Below, piece after piece: positions 1 to 8,765 of a DNA stretch of 64,000 nucleotides (position 1 is the stretch's first letter; each line of letters begins with the position of its first letter). The stretch covers positions 1 to 64,000 of the IMG/VR virus record IMGVR_UViG_3300009182_000042; one strand, 5' to 3'. The DNA comes from a virus. The translations under genes were made by a program, and so were the position numbers. Below the pieces are notes generated by a model. The model was not told where the DNA came from. It worked only from the letters and a program-made list of their open reading frames with translations, and searched no databases.

Positions 1-1
1 C

Positions 2-616
2 CGAGAGAATCTCAGTTTCAACGAAGCAAAAATGGTCGTTGAGTCTGATGACAAAGATGGGAAAAGTTTATACATGTCCGGGATTTGCATCCAGGGCGGT
101 ATAAAAAACGCTAACCAGCGTGTTTACCCTGTAAATGAGATTGGCAAGGCTGTCAAAACCCTTAACGATCAGATTCAAAACGGCTATTCAGTTCTCGGAG
201 AAGTAGATCATCCAGATGATCTAAAAATTAACCTGGATCGTGTGTCCCACATGATAACAAATATGTGGATGGACGGTCCTAATGGTTACGGCAAATTGAA
301 AGTTTTGCCAACCCCTATGGGACATTTGATCAAGACAATGCTGGAAAGCGGAGTCAAGTTGGGTGTTTCAAGTCGCGGATCCGGAAACGTCAGAGATGAC
401 GGATCCGGTGAAGTATCGGATTTTGAGATTATCACAGTAGATATGGTAGCTCAACCTAGTGCTCCAGGAGCATATCCCACACCAATTTATGAACACCTTA
501 TGAATAATAAGGGAGGATTAAGTGCCTTGCGCATAGCGCAAGAGGTCAAGGGTGATCCTAAAGCACAGAAATATCTCAAAGAGAGCTTATTATCAATAAT
601 AAGCCGACTCCAATAA
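2..616 (+). CDS. 21: Prohead core protease, gp21-like (5' end outside window)
   Basis: This is the C-terminal part of a T4 gp21-type maturation protease (family U9/S77), which cleaves scaffold and capsid proteins inside the prohead. The frame is open back to the first bases of the window, so the Met codon at 32 is probably internal and the gene starts upstream. Visible family motifs are GEVDHP (His about 60 residues after that Met; cf. the catalytic His in T4 ALGELNHP) and GVSSRGSG (Ser nucleophile, as in T4 GVSSRG), followed by DFEIITVDMVAQPSAP. gp22 and gp23 follow at short spacing, the conserved T4 order. Identity is well supported; only the N-terminus is missing. Confidence 0.93.
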   Translation, partial: RENLSFNEAKMVVESDDKDGKSLYMSGICIQGGIKNANQRVYPVNEIGKAVKTLNDQIQNGYSVLGEVDHPDDLKINLDRVSHMITNMWMDGPNGYGKLKVLPTPMGHLIKTMLESGVKLGVSSRGSGNVRDDGSGEVSDFEIITVDMVAQPSAPGAYPTPIYEHLMNNKGGLSALRIAQEVKGDPKAQKYLKESLLSIISRLQ

Positions 617-629
617 CAAGGAGAATCAT

Positions 630-1727
630 ATGTTGGATGCGTTAAAACAATTATTTGAAAACAATGTGATTTCTGAAGAGATCCAGGAGTCTATACAGGC
701 AGCCTGGGAAGCGAAACTCACAGAGAATCGTGACCAAGTTGCAAAGCAATTACGTGAAGAATTTGCACAAAAATACGAACACGATAAAGGCACTATGATT
801 GAAGCAGTGGATCGCATGATCTCTGAACAGTTAAGTGCTGAAATCGTTGAGTTTGCAGATGATCGTGCTCAACTAGCTGAAATGAAAGTCAAGCTAGCTA
901 AAGAAAAGAAGAAGACAGCTGAAGTAATGAAGGAATTTGTTACACGCCAGTTGGCCGCTGAAGTTCGTGAGTTACATGAAGATCAAATGACAATGGTTAG
1001 TAAGTTTGGAAAATTAGAACAGTTTGTAGTAGAGGCCCTAGCTCAAGAAATTACAGAGTTTATGCAAGACAAGAAAGATCTAGCTGAAACTAAGGTTCGC
1101 TTAGTTCGTGAAGGTCGTACAGAAATCAAGAAGGTAAAACAACAATTTGTTGAACGTGCTGCCAAGATGGTCGATCAAGTAGTAACTCAGAACCTAAGTT
1201 CTGAATTGCACAGCTTGAAAGAAGACATCGAAGCCGCTCGTCGTGCAGATTTTGGCCGCAAGTTATTCGAAGCTTTTGCTAGTGAATATCAGGCAAGCTA
1301 CCTAAATGAAAAATCGGAAACAGCAAAATTACTCAAAGTCATAGACTTGAAAGATCATGCAATGCAAGAAGCCGCCCAAGCGGTAGTACAAGCAGAGCAG
1401 TTATTAGAAAGTAAACAAGCTGAAATCCGTGCGTTAGAGGAATCTAAGGCAAGAAAAGAAATCATGAGTGAGTTACTGAGTCCACTTAACAGTGAACAAA
1501 AGGAAATCATGAAAGAGTTGATGGAGTCTGTAAAGACAACTAAACTAAACGAAAGTTTTGAAAAGTACTTGCCGTCAGTATTGAATGGTAAGGCTCCGCA
1601 GAAGAAACAGGCACTAGTAGAGGCTAAAGAAATAACCGGAAATAAAGTAATTTCCAACAATCCCCGTAGAAGCGAAGACGATAGCAACATTGTTGATATT
1701 CGTAAACTCGCTGGACTAAAATTTTAA
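630..1727 (+). CDS. 22: Prohead core scaffold, gp22-like
   Basis: 365 aa, longer than T4 gp22 (269 aa). It is almost entirely charged, helical and coiled-coil-like, dominated by E, K, Q, A and L with no Pro-rich or beta-rich segment, as expected for the internal scaffolding core removed by gp21 during maturation. Assignment rests on composition and on its position between gp21 and gp23. An AAGGAG ribosome site precedes the ATG. The last residues read NIVDIRKLAGLKF; a similar (I/M)(R/K)(K/R)(L/I)AGL motif recurs in two other proteins of this window (54864-57632 and 60661-60936), perhaps a scaffold- or capsid-docking helix. Confidence 0.88.
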   Translation: MLDALKQLFENNVISEEIQESIQAAWEAKLTENRDQVAKQLREEFAQKYEHDKGTMIEAVDRMISEQLSAEIVEFADDRAQLAEMKVKLAKEKKKTAEVMKEFVTRQLAAEVRELHEDQMTMVSKFGKLEQFVVEALAQEITEFMQDKKDLAETKVRLVREGRTEIKKVKQQFVERAAKMVDQVVTQNLSSELHSLKEDIEAARRADFGRKLFEAFASEYQASYLNEKSETAKLLKVIDLKDHAMQEAAQAVVQAEQLLESKQAEIRALEESKARKEIMSELLSPLNSEQKEIMKELMESVKTTKLNESFEKYLPSVLNGKAPQKKQALVEAKEITGNKVISNNPRRSEDDSNIVDIRKLAGLKF

Positions 1728-1739
1728 GGAGAAATTTAA

Positions 1740-2915
1740 ATGTCAGAACTACTTACAGGACGTTGGGCAGAAACTAAGGAAGCCCTATTAGAAGGCTTAC
1801 AAGGCACAAAAAAATCAGTAATGGGCGTAACTCTAGAAAATACTCGTAAGTATTTGATGGAATCTCCAACTGCTGGTGCCACTTCTGCCGGTAACGTTGC
1901 AACTTTAAATCGCGTGATCCTTCCAGTGATCCGTCGCGTTATGCCAACAGTCATTGCTAATGAACTAGTTGGTGTACAACCAATGACTGGACCAGTCGGA
2001 CAGATTCACACACTACGTGTACGCTACAGCGATACATCAAGTGGTGCTAACGTTCTAGCTGGTGAAGAGGCATTGAGCCCATTCAAGATTGCCGCTGCCT
2101 ACTCTGGTAATGCTCTAGATTCGACTGCTAAAGCCGCATCAACAGCAACACTAGAAGGTGTAGCAGGTAACAGAATGAGCATCCAAATCTTGAAACAAAC
2201 TGTTGAAGCGAAGACACGTAAATTGTCAGCTCGCTGGACATTTGAATCAGCTCAGGATGCACAAGCTCAGCAAGGTATCGATGTTGAAGCAGAAGTAATG
2301 GCTGCTTTGGCACAAGAAATCACAGCTGAAATCGACCAAGAGATCATTGCATCATTGATCAGCTTGGCAGGTACTGCAACACAGACTTATGACCAGTCAG
2401 CAGTTTCAGGTACAGCTACATTCGTTGGTGACGAGCATGCCGCATTGGCAGTTCAGATCAATCGTGTTGCTAACTTGATCGCTCAACGTACACGTCGTGG
2501 TGCTGGTAACTACGCTGTTGTTAGCCCATTTGCATTGACAATTTTGCAATCAGCTACAACTTCAGCTTTTGCTCGTACAACAGAAGGCACATTCGAAGCA
2601 CCTACAAACACCAAGTTTGTTGGTACATTGAACAATGCAATGAAAGTGTATGTAAACAGCTACGCTCAAGACTCAGCTTCTATCCTAATCGGATACAAAG
2701 GCGCATCAGAGTCTGATGCTCCAGCTTTCTACTGCCCATACATTCCATTGATGAGCAGTGGTGTTGTTCTTGATCCGTCAACATTTGAACCAGTCGTATC
2801 ATTCATGACACGTTATGGTTATGTTGAATTGTCAAACACAGCAAGTAGCTTGGGTAACGCCGCTGACTATCTAGGTCTAGTTGGTATTACTTCTGCTAAC
2901 GTGAAGTTCAGCTAA
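1740..2915 (+). CDS. 23: Major capsid protein gp23
   Basis: 391 aa capsid subunit forming the head shell; shorter than T4 gp23 (521 aa), as is usual in environmental T4-like phages. The segment VILPVIRRVMPTVIANELVG followed by VQPMTGPVGQIHTLRVRY is highly characteristic of the family. A predicted gp21 maturation site of the (L/I)xE type lies at LME|SPTAGA, after Glu41, just before the conserved TAGATSAGNVATLNR stretch. Preceded by AAGGAG and followed by a strong UUCG-loop terminator at 2948-2973, so this gene ends the 21-22-23 unit. Confidence 0.96.
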   Translation: MSELLTGRWAETKEALLEGLQGTKKSVMGVTLENTRKYLMESPTAGATSAGNVATLNRVILPVIRRVMPTVIANELVGVQPMTGPVGQIHTLRVRYSDTSSGANVLAGEEALSPFKIAAAYSGNALDSTAKAASTATLEGVAGNRMSIQILKQTVEAKTRKLSARWTFESAQDAQAQQGIDVEAEVMAALAQEITAEIDQEIIASLISLAGTATQTYDQSAVSGTATFVGDEHAALAVQINRVANLIAQRTRRGAGNYAVVSPFALTILQSATTSAFARTTEGTFEAPTNTKFVGTLNNAMKVYVNSYAQDSASILIGYKGASESDAPAFYCPYIPLMSSGVVLDPSTFEPVVSFMTRYGYVELSNTASSLGNAADYLGLVGITSANVKFS

Positions 2916-2947
2916 TTCAAACCTAAACAGTTTGTTAGTAATAAAAC

Positions 2948-2973
2948 AAAAGGACTCTTCGGAGTCCTTTTTG
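2948..2973 (+). terminator. Rho-independent terminator after gp23
   Basis: Perfect 10-bp stem (2948-2957 with 2962-2971) closed by a UUCG tetraloop (2958-2961) and running into T residues. It sits 32 nt after the gp23 stop codon and just upstream of a late-promoter box for the next gene. Confidence 0.92.
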
Positions 2974-2978
2974 TTTGG

Positions 2979-2985
2979 GTAAATA
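2979..2985 (+). promoter_or_regulatory. Candidate late promoter (GTAAATA), leaderless type
   Basis: GTAAATA followed by 4 nt (TAAG) and the ATG at 2990. It lies right behind the gp23 terminator and there is no Shine-Dalgarno sequence. With T4 late spacing the transcript would begin at the start codon. First of six such arrangements in the window. Confidence 0.5.
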
Positions 2986-2989
2986 TAAG

Positions 2990-3574
2990 ATGCCTACTAC
3001 AACATATTTTCAAACTCCTACACTATTGAATAGTGTGACATCTTTTAACAGCATAATCAATCAGTACTCTATACCTTGGAACTATAATCCAACAGCATTA
3101 ACAGAAAACACCTATGCAGTAACAGCCCGCCCTTTGTATACTATGAGCGGATTTTGGCAGGAAAAATTTCAAAGTTCAACAGATCAATTATGGTGTACAG
3201 GTTATAAATTTCCAGATCTCGGACGTACAGTTTTAGGCATAGAATTAGAACTTGATATCAAACGTGCCGCACGTATAGAAGATTTAGTAGTACAGTTAAC
3301 ACTAAACGGCAGTCTTGTTGGTAACAACTTAGCTAGTACAATAAACCCTGTGCAAGCAGACATGTACACAGCAGAACGTGCTAATTATCCAACACCAGTG
3401 CCTGATTATAGTATCTACGGCGGTAGTGCTAACATGTGGGGAACTGCCCTAACTAGTGCCAACATTGCAAATTCAACATTTGGTGTTGTTGTTAGCTTTC
3501 AAAGCAATGTTATATACCCACACAAAGACTTGGCTTACCTACATAAAGCAAGGCTAAGAGTCACCTACGCATAA
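2990..3574 (+). CDS. Putative virion structural protein
   Basis: 194 aa protein with no named domain. It is beta-rich, with conserved-looking blocks WQEKFQSSTDQLWCTGYKF, GIELELDIKRAARIEDLVVQ, LNGSLVGNNLA and PHKDLAYLHKARLRVTYA. Proteins of this look occur in the structural clusters of environmental T4-like phages; that is recollection, not a search. An in-frame TTG at 2975 would add five residues but falls inside the promoter/terminator region, so ATG 2990 is preferred. It sits between the capsid gene and the fibre genes. Function unknown; a virion component is inferred from position. Confidence 0.7.
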   Translation: MPTTTYFQTPTLLNSVTSFNSIINQYSIPWNYNPTALTENTYAVTARPLYTMSGFWQEKFQSSTDQLWCTGYKFPDLGRTVLGIELELDIKRAARIEDLVVQLTLNGSLVGNNLASTINPVQADMYTAERANYPTPVPDYSIYGGSANMWGTALTSANIANSTFGVVVSFQSNVIYPHKDLAYLHKARLRVTYA

Positions 3575-3577
3575 ATA
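3571..3577 (+). promoter_or_regulatory. Candidate late promoter (ATAAATA)
   Basis: ATAAATA overlapping the stop codon of the preceding gene and 83 nt upstream of the ATG at 3661. It would give a 5' leader of roughly 78 nt that can form several hairpins (see 3588-3642). Confidence 0.55.
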
Positions 3578-3587
3578 CATTGTCACG

Positions 3588-3642
3588 CTTACATAGGGTA
3601 AGTTTATGCGGATAACCCAACCGCGTATGACATAAAACGTCA
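3588..3642 (+). other. Potentially structured 5' leader
   Basis: The leader contains CTTAC-ATAGG-GTAAG (3588-3592/3598-3602) and a 7-bp stem with one G-T pair (3605-3611/3621-3627) around a 9-nt loop. The loop holds ACCC, which can instead pair with GGGT at 3596-3599, an interleaved H-type pseudoknot arrangement competing with the first hairpin. A short TGAC/GTCA stem (3628-3631/3639-3642) precedes AAGGAG. Stems are short, so a functional RNA element is only suggested. Confidence 0.3.
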
Positions 3643-3660
3643 ATTTTAAGGAGAAACAAA

Positions 3661-5811
3661 ATGGGACGTCCATTAAATAAAAAATACTTTGGTAAGAGAA
3701 ATCCAGGTGCCACAGGTACTTTTGGTAATACAAACTTACTACCAACAGACTATGACCTAGGTGGTTCACGTGTTACAGGCGGTACAGTTGGTACAGCAGG
3801 TTCATTTGCATCAACAACACTTGGCAGTCCAGTTATTGCCGCAAGCGGTGCAATTACATTCAGTACAACTACTACAGCACTTCCAGCAGGCACACCAATT
3901 GTTGTAACAGGTACTAACAGCGGTGCTGGTTCTATTACCAACGCAACATATTATGTTGCCGCATCACCAGCTCCAACAGCTACTGGTGTTACACTAGTTA
4001 CTACTTCAGGCGGTTCAACTGTAGCAACAACTACAGCAGGTACTCCAACAGGACTATCATTTACATACACTCAGTTTGCATCATATACATTCCCGGCTCC
4101 AGTTCTACAAACTGAAGGTGCTACTACAGCAGTAGGCGCTCCAATATACAGTATTGTTAGTGCAACTGTAGCCGCTGGTGGTTCAGGATATGCTAACACA
4201 GCAACAGCATTCACAGTCGGTAATGCTACATTAACTATTACTCCAAGTGGTGGTGCAGTTACTGGTACAGTAACAGTTACAACAGCTGGTACATTTACTG
4301 CTCCTTTGGCAGCAGGTCCACAAGCATTAGTTGGTGGTACAGGTACAAGCGGTACAGTCACAATCACTTATGGTCTAGTATCAGGCGGTACAATGTCTAA
4401 CCAAGGTAACGGTTACTTAGCTAATACAGTTGGTACAACTTATGTTAAAGCTACAACAGCTACAGCCAGTGTAAGCTCAGTAACTTCAACAATTAGCAGT
4501 GGAGTGTTAACAGTTACAGCAGTAACCGGTACGATCGCCAACGGTATGATTTTGACAGGCGGTTCAGTAACTGCTGGTGCTTTTATCCAGTATCAATTAA
4601 CATCAACTGCATCTGCCGTAGTTAGCCCAACATTTAGTAGCGGTGGACAAGTTGGTACAAACACAATTACACTAAGTGCTGGTACTAGTGTTGCAGTTGG
4701 ACAAATTGTTACTGGTACTGGTCTAAGCGCAGGTACAACAGTTACAGCAATCAGTGGTGCTACCGCAACATTGAGTAACTATTTTACACAGCAAGCCGCT
4801 GGTACATACAACTTCTATGCATACGGTGGAAACGGTACATATCAATTAGGTCTAAACAACGCAAGCGGATTCCCAACAACAACTACAGCTATTACAGGTA
4901 CTCCAACAGCAGGTAGCGTTGACCTAGTAACAGTTACATCAACAGCCGATATGTCAGCTGGTATGAGATTTACTCCGGCACGTACATTTGGTAACTTAAC
5001 AGGTGGTACAACTTATTTTGTACTAGCAGTATTAAGTTCAACAACATTTACAGTTTGTGGTACAGTTGGTGCTACAAGTGCAACTGCACAATCAACTACA
5101 GCCGCTCCAACTATTGCTGGTACAGTAACAGTAGCCGCTAACGGTGCATTAAGTGGTTTCACTTCAGTAACAACAGCATTGGCAGCAGGTACTCCAGTTG
5201 TTATTACTGGTGACTCATCGGGCTTTATCACTAACGGTACATACTATGTTGCCGCAAGTCCAGCCGCAACAACAACCAGTATGACTTTGGTAACAACACC
5301 AAACGGTACTACAACAGCTACTACATCAGCTGGTAACGCTAACGGTACATTCACATACTACCCAGCCGCACCATTCGGTCAGTACAACGTTATTACAGTT
5401 GGTGGTACAGGTACAAGTAGTCCAGCCGCAACATTACAGTTACAAGCACAAGTAACAAGCGGTTATGTTGGTATGTATCCAGCAATTCAAGCAATTGCCA
5501 TCACAGTGGGCGAAGTTGCTCGTAGCGAAAGTGATATTGTCAAGCAAGAAAATTCACAACGTTTCCGTGTTGAGAACCAAGACGGTGTTGCATATTGCAA
5601 ACTGATCACAAGTTATCCTACAGGTCCAGGTCAAATGGCTATTCAAGCCACAGATTCAACTGGTAACTTGTATTGGGCATCTCGTATCACTAACCGCCAG
5701 TGTGTGGTAACACGTCAGGGTACAACTGGCGAGTTTGCTACAGGCAAGCGTGTTAACTGGGTACTTGGTACAGCCGTACTTAACACATCAGTTAAGTTAG
5801 ACAACGCTTAA
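3661..5811 (+). CDS. Repetitive virion surface/fibre protein with cassette insert
   Basis: 716 aa. The N-terminus (GRPLNKKYFGKRN) and C-terminus (about 600-716; ITVGEVARSESDIVKQENSQ, then RFRVENQDGVAYCKLI and ASRITNRQCVVTRQ) look like a compact conserved virion protein. About 550 residues of Thr/Gly/Ala/Ser/Val-rich repeat separate them. The repeat includes two copies of a TTALPAGTPIVVTG...TYYVAASPAP...VTLVTT cassette that recurs in the 4114-aa protein. AAGGAG precedes the ATG. It likely decorates the virion or acts as a fibre; a compact ancestor expanded by cassette insertion is inferred. No enzymatic motif seen. Confidence 0.75.
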   Translation: MGRPLNKKYFGKRNPGATGTFGNTNLLPTDYDLGGSRVTGGTVGTAGSFASTTLGSPVIAASGAITFSTTTTALPAGTPIVVTGTNSGAGSITNATYYVAASPAPTATGVTLVTTSGGSTVATTTAGTPTGLSFTYTQFASYTFPAPVLQTEGATTAVGAPIYSIVSATVAAGGSGYANTATAFTVGNATLTITPSGGAVTGTVTVTTAGTFTAPLAAGPQALVGGTGTSGTVTITYGLVSGGTMSNQGNGYLANTVGTTYVKATTATASVSSVTSTISSGVLTVTAVTGTIANGMILTGGSVTAGAFIQYQLTSTASAVVSPTFSSGGQVGTNTITLSAGTSVAVGQIVTGTGLSAGTTVTAISGATATLSNYFTQQAAGTYNFYAYGGNGTYQLGLNNASGFPTTTTAITGTPTAGSVDLVTVTSTADMSAGMRFTPARTFGNLTGGTTYFVLAVLSSTTFTVCGTVGATSATAQSTTAAPTIAGTVTVAANGALSGFTSVTTALAAGTPVVITGDSSGFITNGTYYVAASPAATTTSMTLVTTPNGTTTATTSAGNANGTFTYYPAAPFGQYNVITVGGTGTSSPAATLQLQAQVTSGYVGMYPAIQAIAITVGEVARSESDIVKQENSQRFRVENQDGVAYCKLITSYPTGPGQMAIQATDSTGNLYWASRITNRQCVVTRQGTTGEFATGKRVNWVLGTAVLNTSVKLDNA

Positions 5812-5818
5812 TAACTAA

Positions 5819-5836
5819 GGGGCTCTTCGGAGCCCC
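5819..5836 (+). other. UUCG hairpin without U-tract
   Basis: Perfect 7-bp GC-rich stem (5819-5825/5830-5836) with UUCG loop directly after the stop codon at 5811 and 12 nt before the next ATG. The following bases are AACAGGATT, not a T-run, so a transcript 3'-end stabiliser or processing element is as likely as a terminator. Confidence 0.6.
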
Positions 5837-5848
5837 AACAGGATTCTT

Positions 5849-7345
5849 ATGTCAAGAGTAGTTAAAGTAAGCAGTGGCGATTATCGTGTACAACTGACTT
5901 CCGGCGGCAATATCTATTATGATGTTAGTGGCGGTGGACAGGTAATTATCAACGGAAATCTCGATGTTAAAGGCACAACAACTACGATTGAAAGTACAGT
6001 TGTGAATTTGGCTTTGAATTTGTTTGGACTCAACGGCGGCATCAGTCCGACAGCAAATGGTATTCCGTCCGCAACGTATTACCAATCTGGTATCAGTATC
6101 GCACGAGGCGCACTAAACACAGCTGAATTCCTATTTGACGACAGCGTTAATCATTACGATCCCACAACAACTCTTACATGCTCAAGCGGTACTGGTAGCG
6201 GCTCTGTAGTCACATTGACCTTTACAGCACAGTCCAGCATTCCATTTGCCGCAGGCACCAGCATTGTGGTTGAAGGATTTACTCCAACAGGTTACAACGG
6301 AACATACACGGTGTTGGCAAGTCCGGCACCGTCGGTAACCACGGTGAGTTTTAGTAACACTACACAAACCAGTATTTCAACATATGGTACTATAACAGCC
6401 AATGTCAAAGGCACATTCATTGCAAGGACTGCAAACCTAACAGGTGCAACACCAACACAAGCCAGTTTGAATGGAATTCAATTACGCACACTGACTAGCG
6501 ATGGATTAAACAATTTGGTTATAGACATGCAACGTGGCACACCTACCTTGCGCCTAGCCAATAGTGTTGCCAGCTCAGGTAGTGTTCCATATTACCAACG
6601 TGTATTAAACAAAGACGACATTCCCAATGTGGAATGGGTACAGACGTACATTGCATCTAACTATGTGTTGGGTTCAACAACGCCAGGAACTGCAACAGTT
6701 CAGACAATCCAACAACCGGTTGGTATAGCAATTGGATCTGCAAACTCCGCAGTTCAAGCAACCAGTACTGGTTTGCTATTCCAAGTTGGCGGTGTAACTG
6801 TTACTACGATTACCAGCGCAGGTGTGCAGTTAGGCAACCTGTTGGTAGGTGCAAGCGCCAGTCCAAACGAAATCAACAATAGCACTGCAAACAATCTAGT
6901 GCTGAGTTCAAATGCCAACAACATTGAAGTAACCAGCGTATTAAATTTAGATAATCAGATAGCCACGGTAACTGCTACTGCGGCTTCTGCAAACGGAACA
7001 ACTGCAACAATAACATTTACAGCACAAAATGTAAAACCATTTGGTGTGGGTTCAAGCATTACAGTTGCTGGATTTTCAGCACAAACTGGTTTTAACGGAA
7101 CATTTACAGTGACTGGATGCACACTTACCACAGTCAGTTATGCATTAGCTCAAACGCTAACTGGCACAGTGTTTGGCACAGTGACTCAAAGTATAGCATA
7201 CGTGGCAAACAAAACTAAACTTTATTCCTCAGCCACTGTTGGTCCTGGAAAGACTGGAATATATTTTGCCAACACCAACGGATCACAGATCCCAGACGAA
7301 TTAATAAGTAGAAACAGAGCAGTGTTGCTAAGTATTTTACTATAA
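5849..7345 (+). CDS. Putative tail fibre protein
   Basis: 498 aa beta-rich fibre protein. The N-terminal region YYDVSGGGQVIINGNLDVKG and a C-terminal TGIYFANTNGSQIPDELISR segment match recurrent pieces of environmental T4-like fibre proteins (from memory). It carries two copies of a cassette with pattern TxTFTAQ..PF..GxxIxVxGF....FNGTFTV (about residues 112-190 and 372-445), found also in the 353-aa protein at 7691 and three times in the 4114-aa protein. Followed 10 nt later by a small beta-rich protein. Role in host adsorption is inferred. Confidence 0.72.
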   Translation: MSRVVKVSSGDYRVQLTSGGNIYYDVSGGGQVIINGNLDVKGTTTTIESTVVNLALNLFGLNGGISPTANGIPSATYYQSGISIARGALNTAEFLFDDSVNHYDPTTTLTCSSGTGSGSVVTLTFTAQSSIPFAAGTSIVVEGFTPTGYNGTYTVLASPAPSVTTVSFSNTTQTSISTYGTITANVKGTFIARTANLTGATPTQASLNGIQLRTLTSDGLNNLVIDMQRGTPTLRLANSVASSGSVPYYQRVLNKDDIPNVEWVQTYIASNYVLGSTTPGTATVQTIQQPVGIAIGSANSAVQATSTGLLFQVGGVTVTTITSAGVQLGNLLVGASASPNEINNSTANNLVLSSNANNIEVTSVLNLDNQIATVTATAASANGTTATITFTAQNVKPFGVGSSITVAGFSAQTGFNGTFTVTGCTLTTVSYALAQTLTGTVFGTVTQSIAYVANKTKLYSSATVGPGKTGIYFANTNGSQIPDELISRNRAVLLSILL

Positions 7346-7355
7346 GGACAAAAAA

Positions 7356-7691
7356 ATGGCATTAACATCAAGCATAATTGGCACCAGCAACACCACAGTA
7401 TATACCAGCACCGTAAGCGGAAGCCAAACAGGCAATGCTATAACTTGCATGATGATTTGCAATTACGGTTCAGCATCGGCCAACATTACAATTTATGCTG
7501 TACCCAACAGTGGTGGCAGCGTGGGAACGGCAGCTAATACAAACATGATTATTAGTGCATTAACTATCCCCATCGGAGAAACTGTAAGTTTAGATCAAGA
7601 AAAATTAGTACTCAGTTCTAATGATACAATCGTAGCGGTAAGCACCGTAGCTACCACACTAGCAATTACCATAAGCACACTACCAGTATAA
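7356..7691 (+). CDS. Small beta-rich fibre-associated protein
   Basis: 111 aa, polar, strongly beta-strand patterned (NAITCMMICNYGSASANITI, LTIPIGETVSLDQEKLVL). It resembles in size and pattern the proteins at 12099 and 33337: each follows a fibre gene, has a central cluster of short strands and a conserved IPIGE/IPPNS-type turn. Its stop overlaps the next start by one base (TAATG), indicating translational coupling. A fibre cap, adaptor or chaperone is possible; no family name can be given. Confidence 0.65.
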   Translation: MALTSSIIGTSNTTVYTSTVSGSQTGNAITCMMICNYGSASANITIYAVPNSGGSVGTAANTNMIISALTIPIGETVSLDQEKLVLSSNDTIVAVSTVATTLAITISTLPV

Positions 7692-8752
7692 TGAGATTTA
7701 TTAAACGACAATCACTTGACCGTAGAACTGCCAACAATGCAACATTGTATTCGGATGCTGGGCGCAACAACGTCTATGTAAGCCCGTTTGGAGCTGGAAG
7801 TTTGGTAGTTCCAGTGGGCACAGTCACTCAGCGTGATGCCGCTATTGCAACTCCTACCACAGGCATGATGCGATACACATCCGATGCCAGTACAGGCGGT
7901 GAGCTACAGGTTTATCAAGGCGGTGCATCTGGCTCTGGCGGTCGCTGGCGCAATGTTAGATTCAAAGAACAAGGTGGCATACTGCAACAAAATTTAGGTG
8001 CAGGAGATGGTAATACCACATTGTTTGGACCGTTGAACAGCACATACTACAATCCTTTAAACAACAATGCCAGCAATGTAACCGTTGGTGGCCAAAACAT
8101 TTTAGTAATTATAGAAAACGTTATCCAAGTTAACAGTATCAATTACACAATTAGTGCGCTCAATCCAAGTGTTACTGGTGCAACTTACACACCTACTACC
8201 AGTACAGTTACAGCAATTGGTGCAACAACAATGTATTTTAATACTGCATTGGTAGCTACAGGTATAAGCGGATCATCCGGAACAGTCACAATGACATTCA
8301 CAGCACAACCAGCCAATCCGTTTGCAGTGGGATCAACCATTGTGGTTACGGGATTCGTACCGTTGGCTTATAACGGATCGTTCACAGTCACAGCATGTAC
8401 CACCACCCAAGTACAGTGGTCAAATGCCACCACAGCAGTTATGACCATTGCTGGTCAAGGTGCCAGCAGTCAGGCGGTATACCCATCTATCAGTCTTATT
8501 GGTGCAACGGTGACTGGCAGTGCCAGTTTCCAAGCAAGTACACTAGTTACAGCGTATGCAGTAGATCCAATAACCGATGCATTGGTCAGTATTACCTTCA
8601 CAGGCAAACCAACACAAACAAGTACCATTCCAGTAAATACCGGTATCACAATAACTGAAGCTACCACAACTGGCTCGGGTTACTATCTGCAATTTACAGC
8701 ACCAGTGCCATTGGGCAAGGTAGTAATAGCGTTACTGGGTTTTGATCAATAA
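7691..8752 (+). CDS. Putative tail fibre protein
   Basis: 353 aa. The N-terminal half has RPxxG-type fibre segments (ATPTTGMMRYTSDASTGGEL, then WRNVRFKEQGGILQQNLGAG) and FGPLNSTYYNPLNNNASNV. The second half carries one copy of the TMTFTAQPANPFAVGSTIVV cassette (about residues 195-260) between flanking beta segments. The start overlaps the stop of the previous gene (TAATG). Beta-rich throughout, with no catalytic motif. Fibre or tail-surface role inferred from neighbours and sequence style. Confidence 0.68.
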   Translation: MRFIKRQSLDRRTANNATLYSDAGRNNVYVSPFGAGSLVVPVGTVTQRDAAIATPTTGMMRYTSDASTGGELQVYQGGASGSGGRWRNVRFKEQGGILQQNLGAGDGNTTLFGPLNSTYYNPLNNNASNVTVGGQNILVIIENVIQVNSINYTISALNPSVTGATYTPTTSTVTAIGATTMYFNTALVATGISGSSGTVTMTFTAQPANPFAVGSTIVVTGFVPLAYNGSFTVTACTTTQVQWSNATTAVMTIAGQGASSQAVYPSISLIGATVTGSASFQASTLVTAYAVDPITDALVSITFTGKPTQTSTIPVNTGITITEATTTGSGYYLQFTAPVPLGKVVIALLGFDQ

Positions 8753-8765
8753 TTAGGAGTCTACT

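Noticed and set aside
2975-2989. TTG start giving MGKYK extension
   Set aside because: It lies inside the promoter box and terminator tail; ATG 2990 fits the box-to-ATG spacing of other genes.
8395-8658. Long alternative-frame reading frame inside the 353-aa fibre gene
   Set aside because: Low-complexity fibre DNA leaves many frames open; no ribosome site and His/Ser/Cys-rich nonsense composition.
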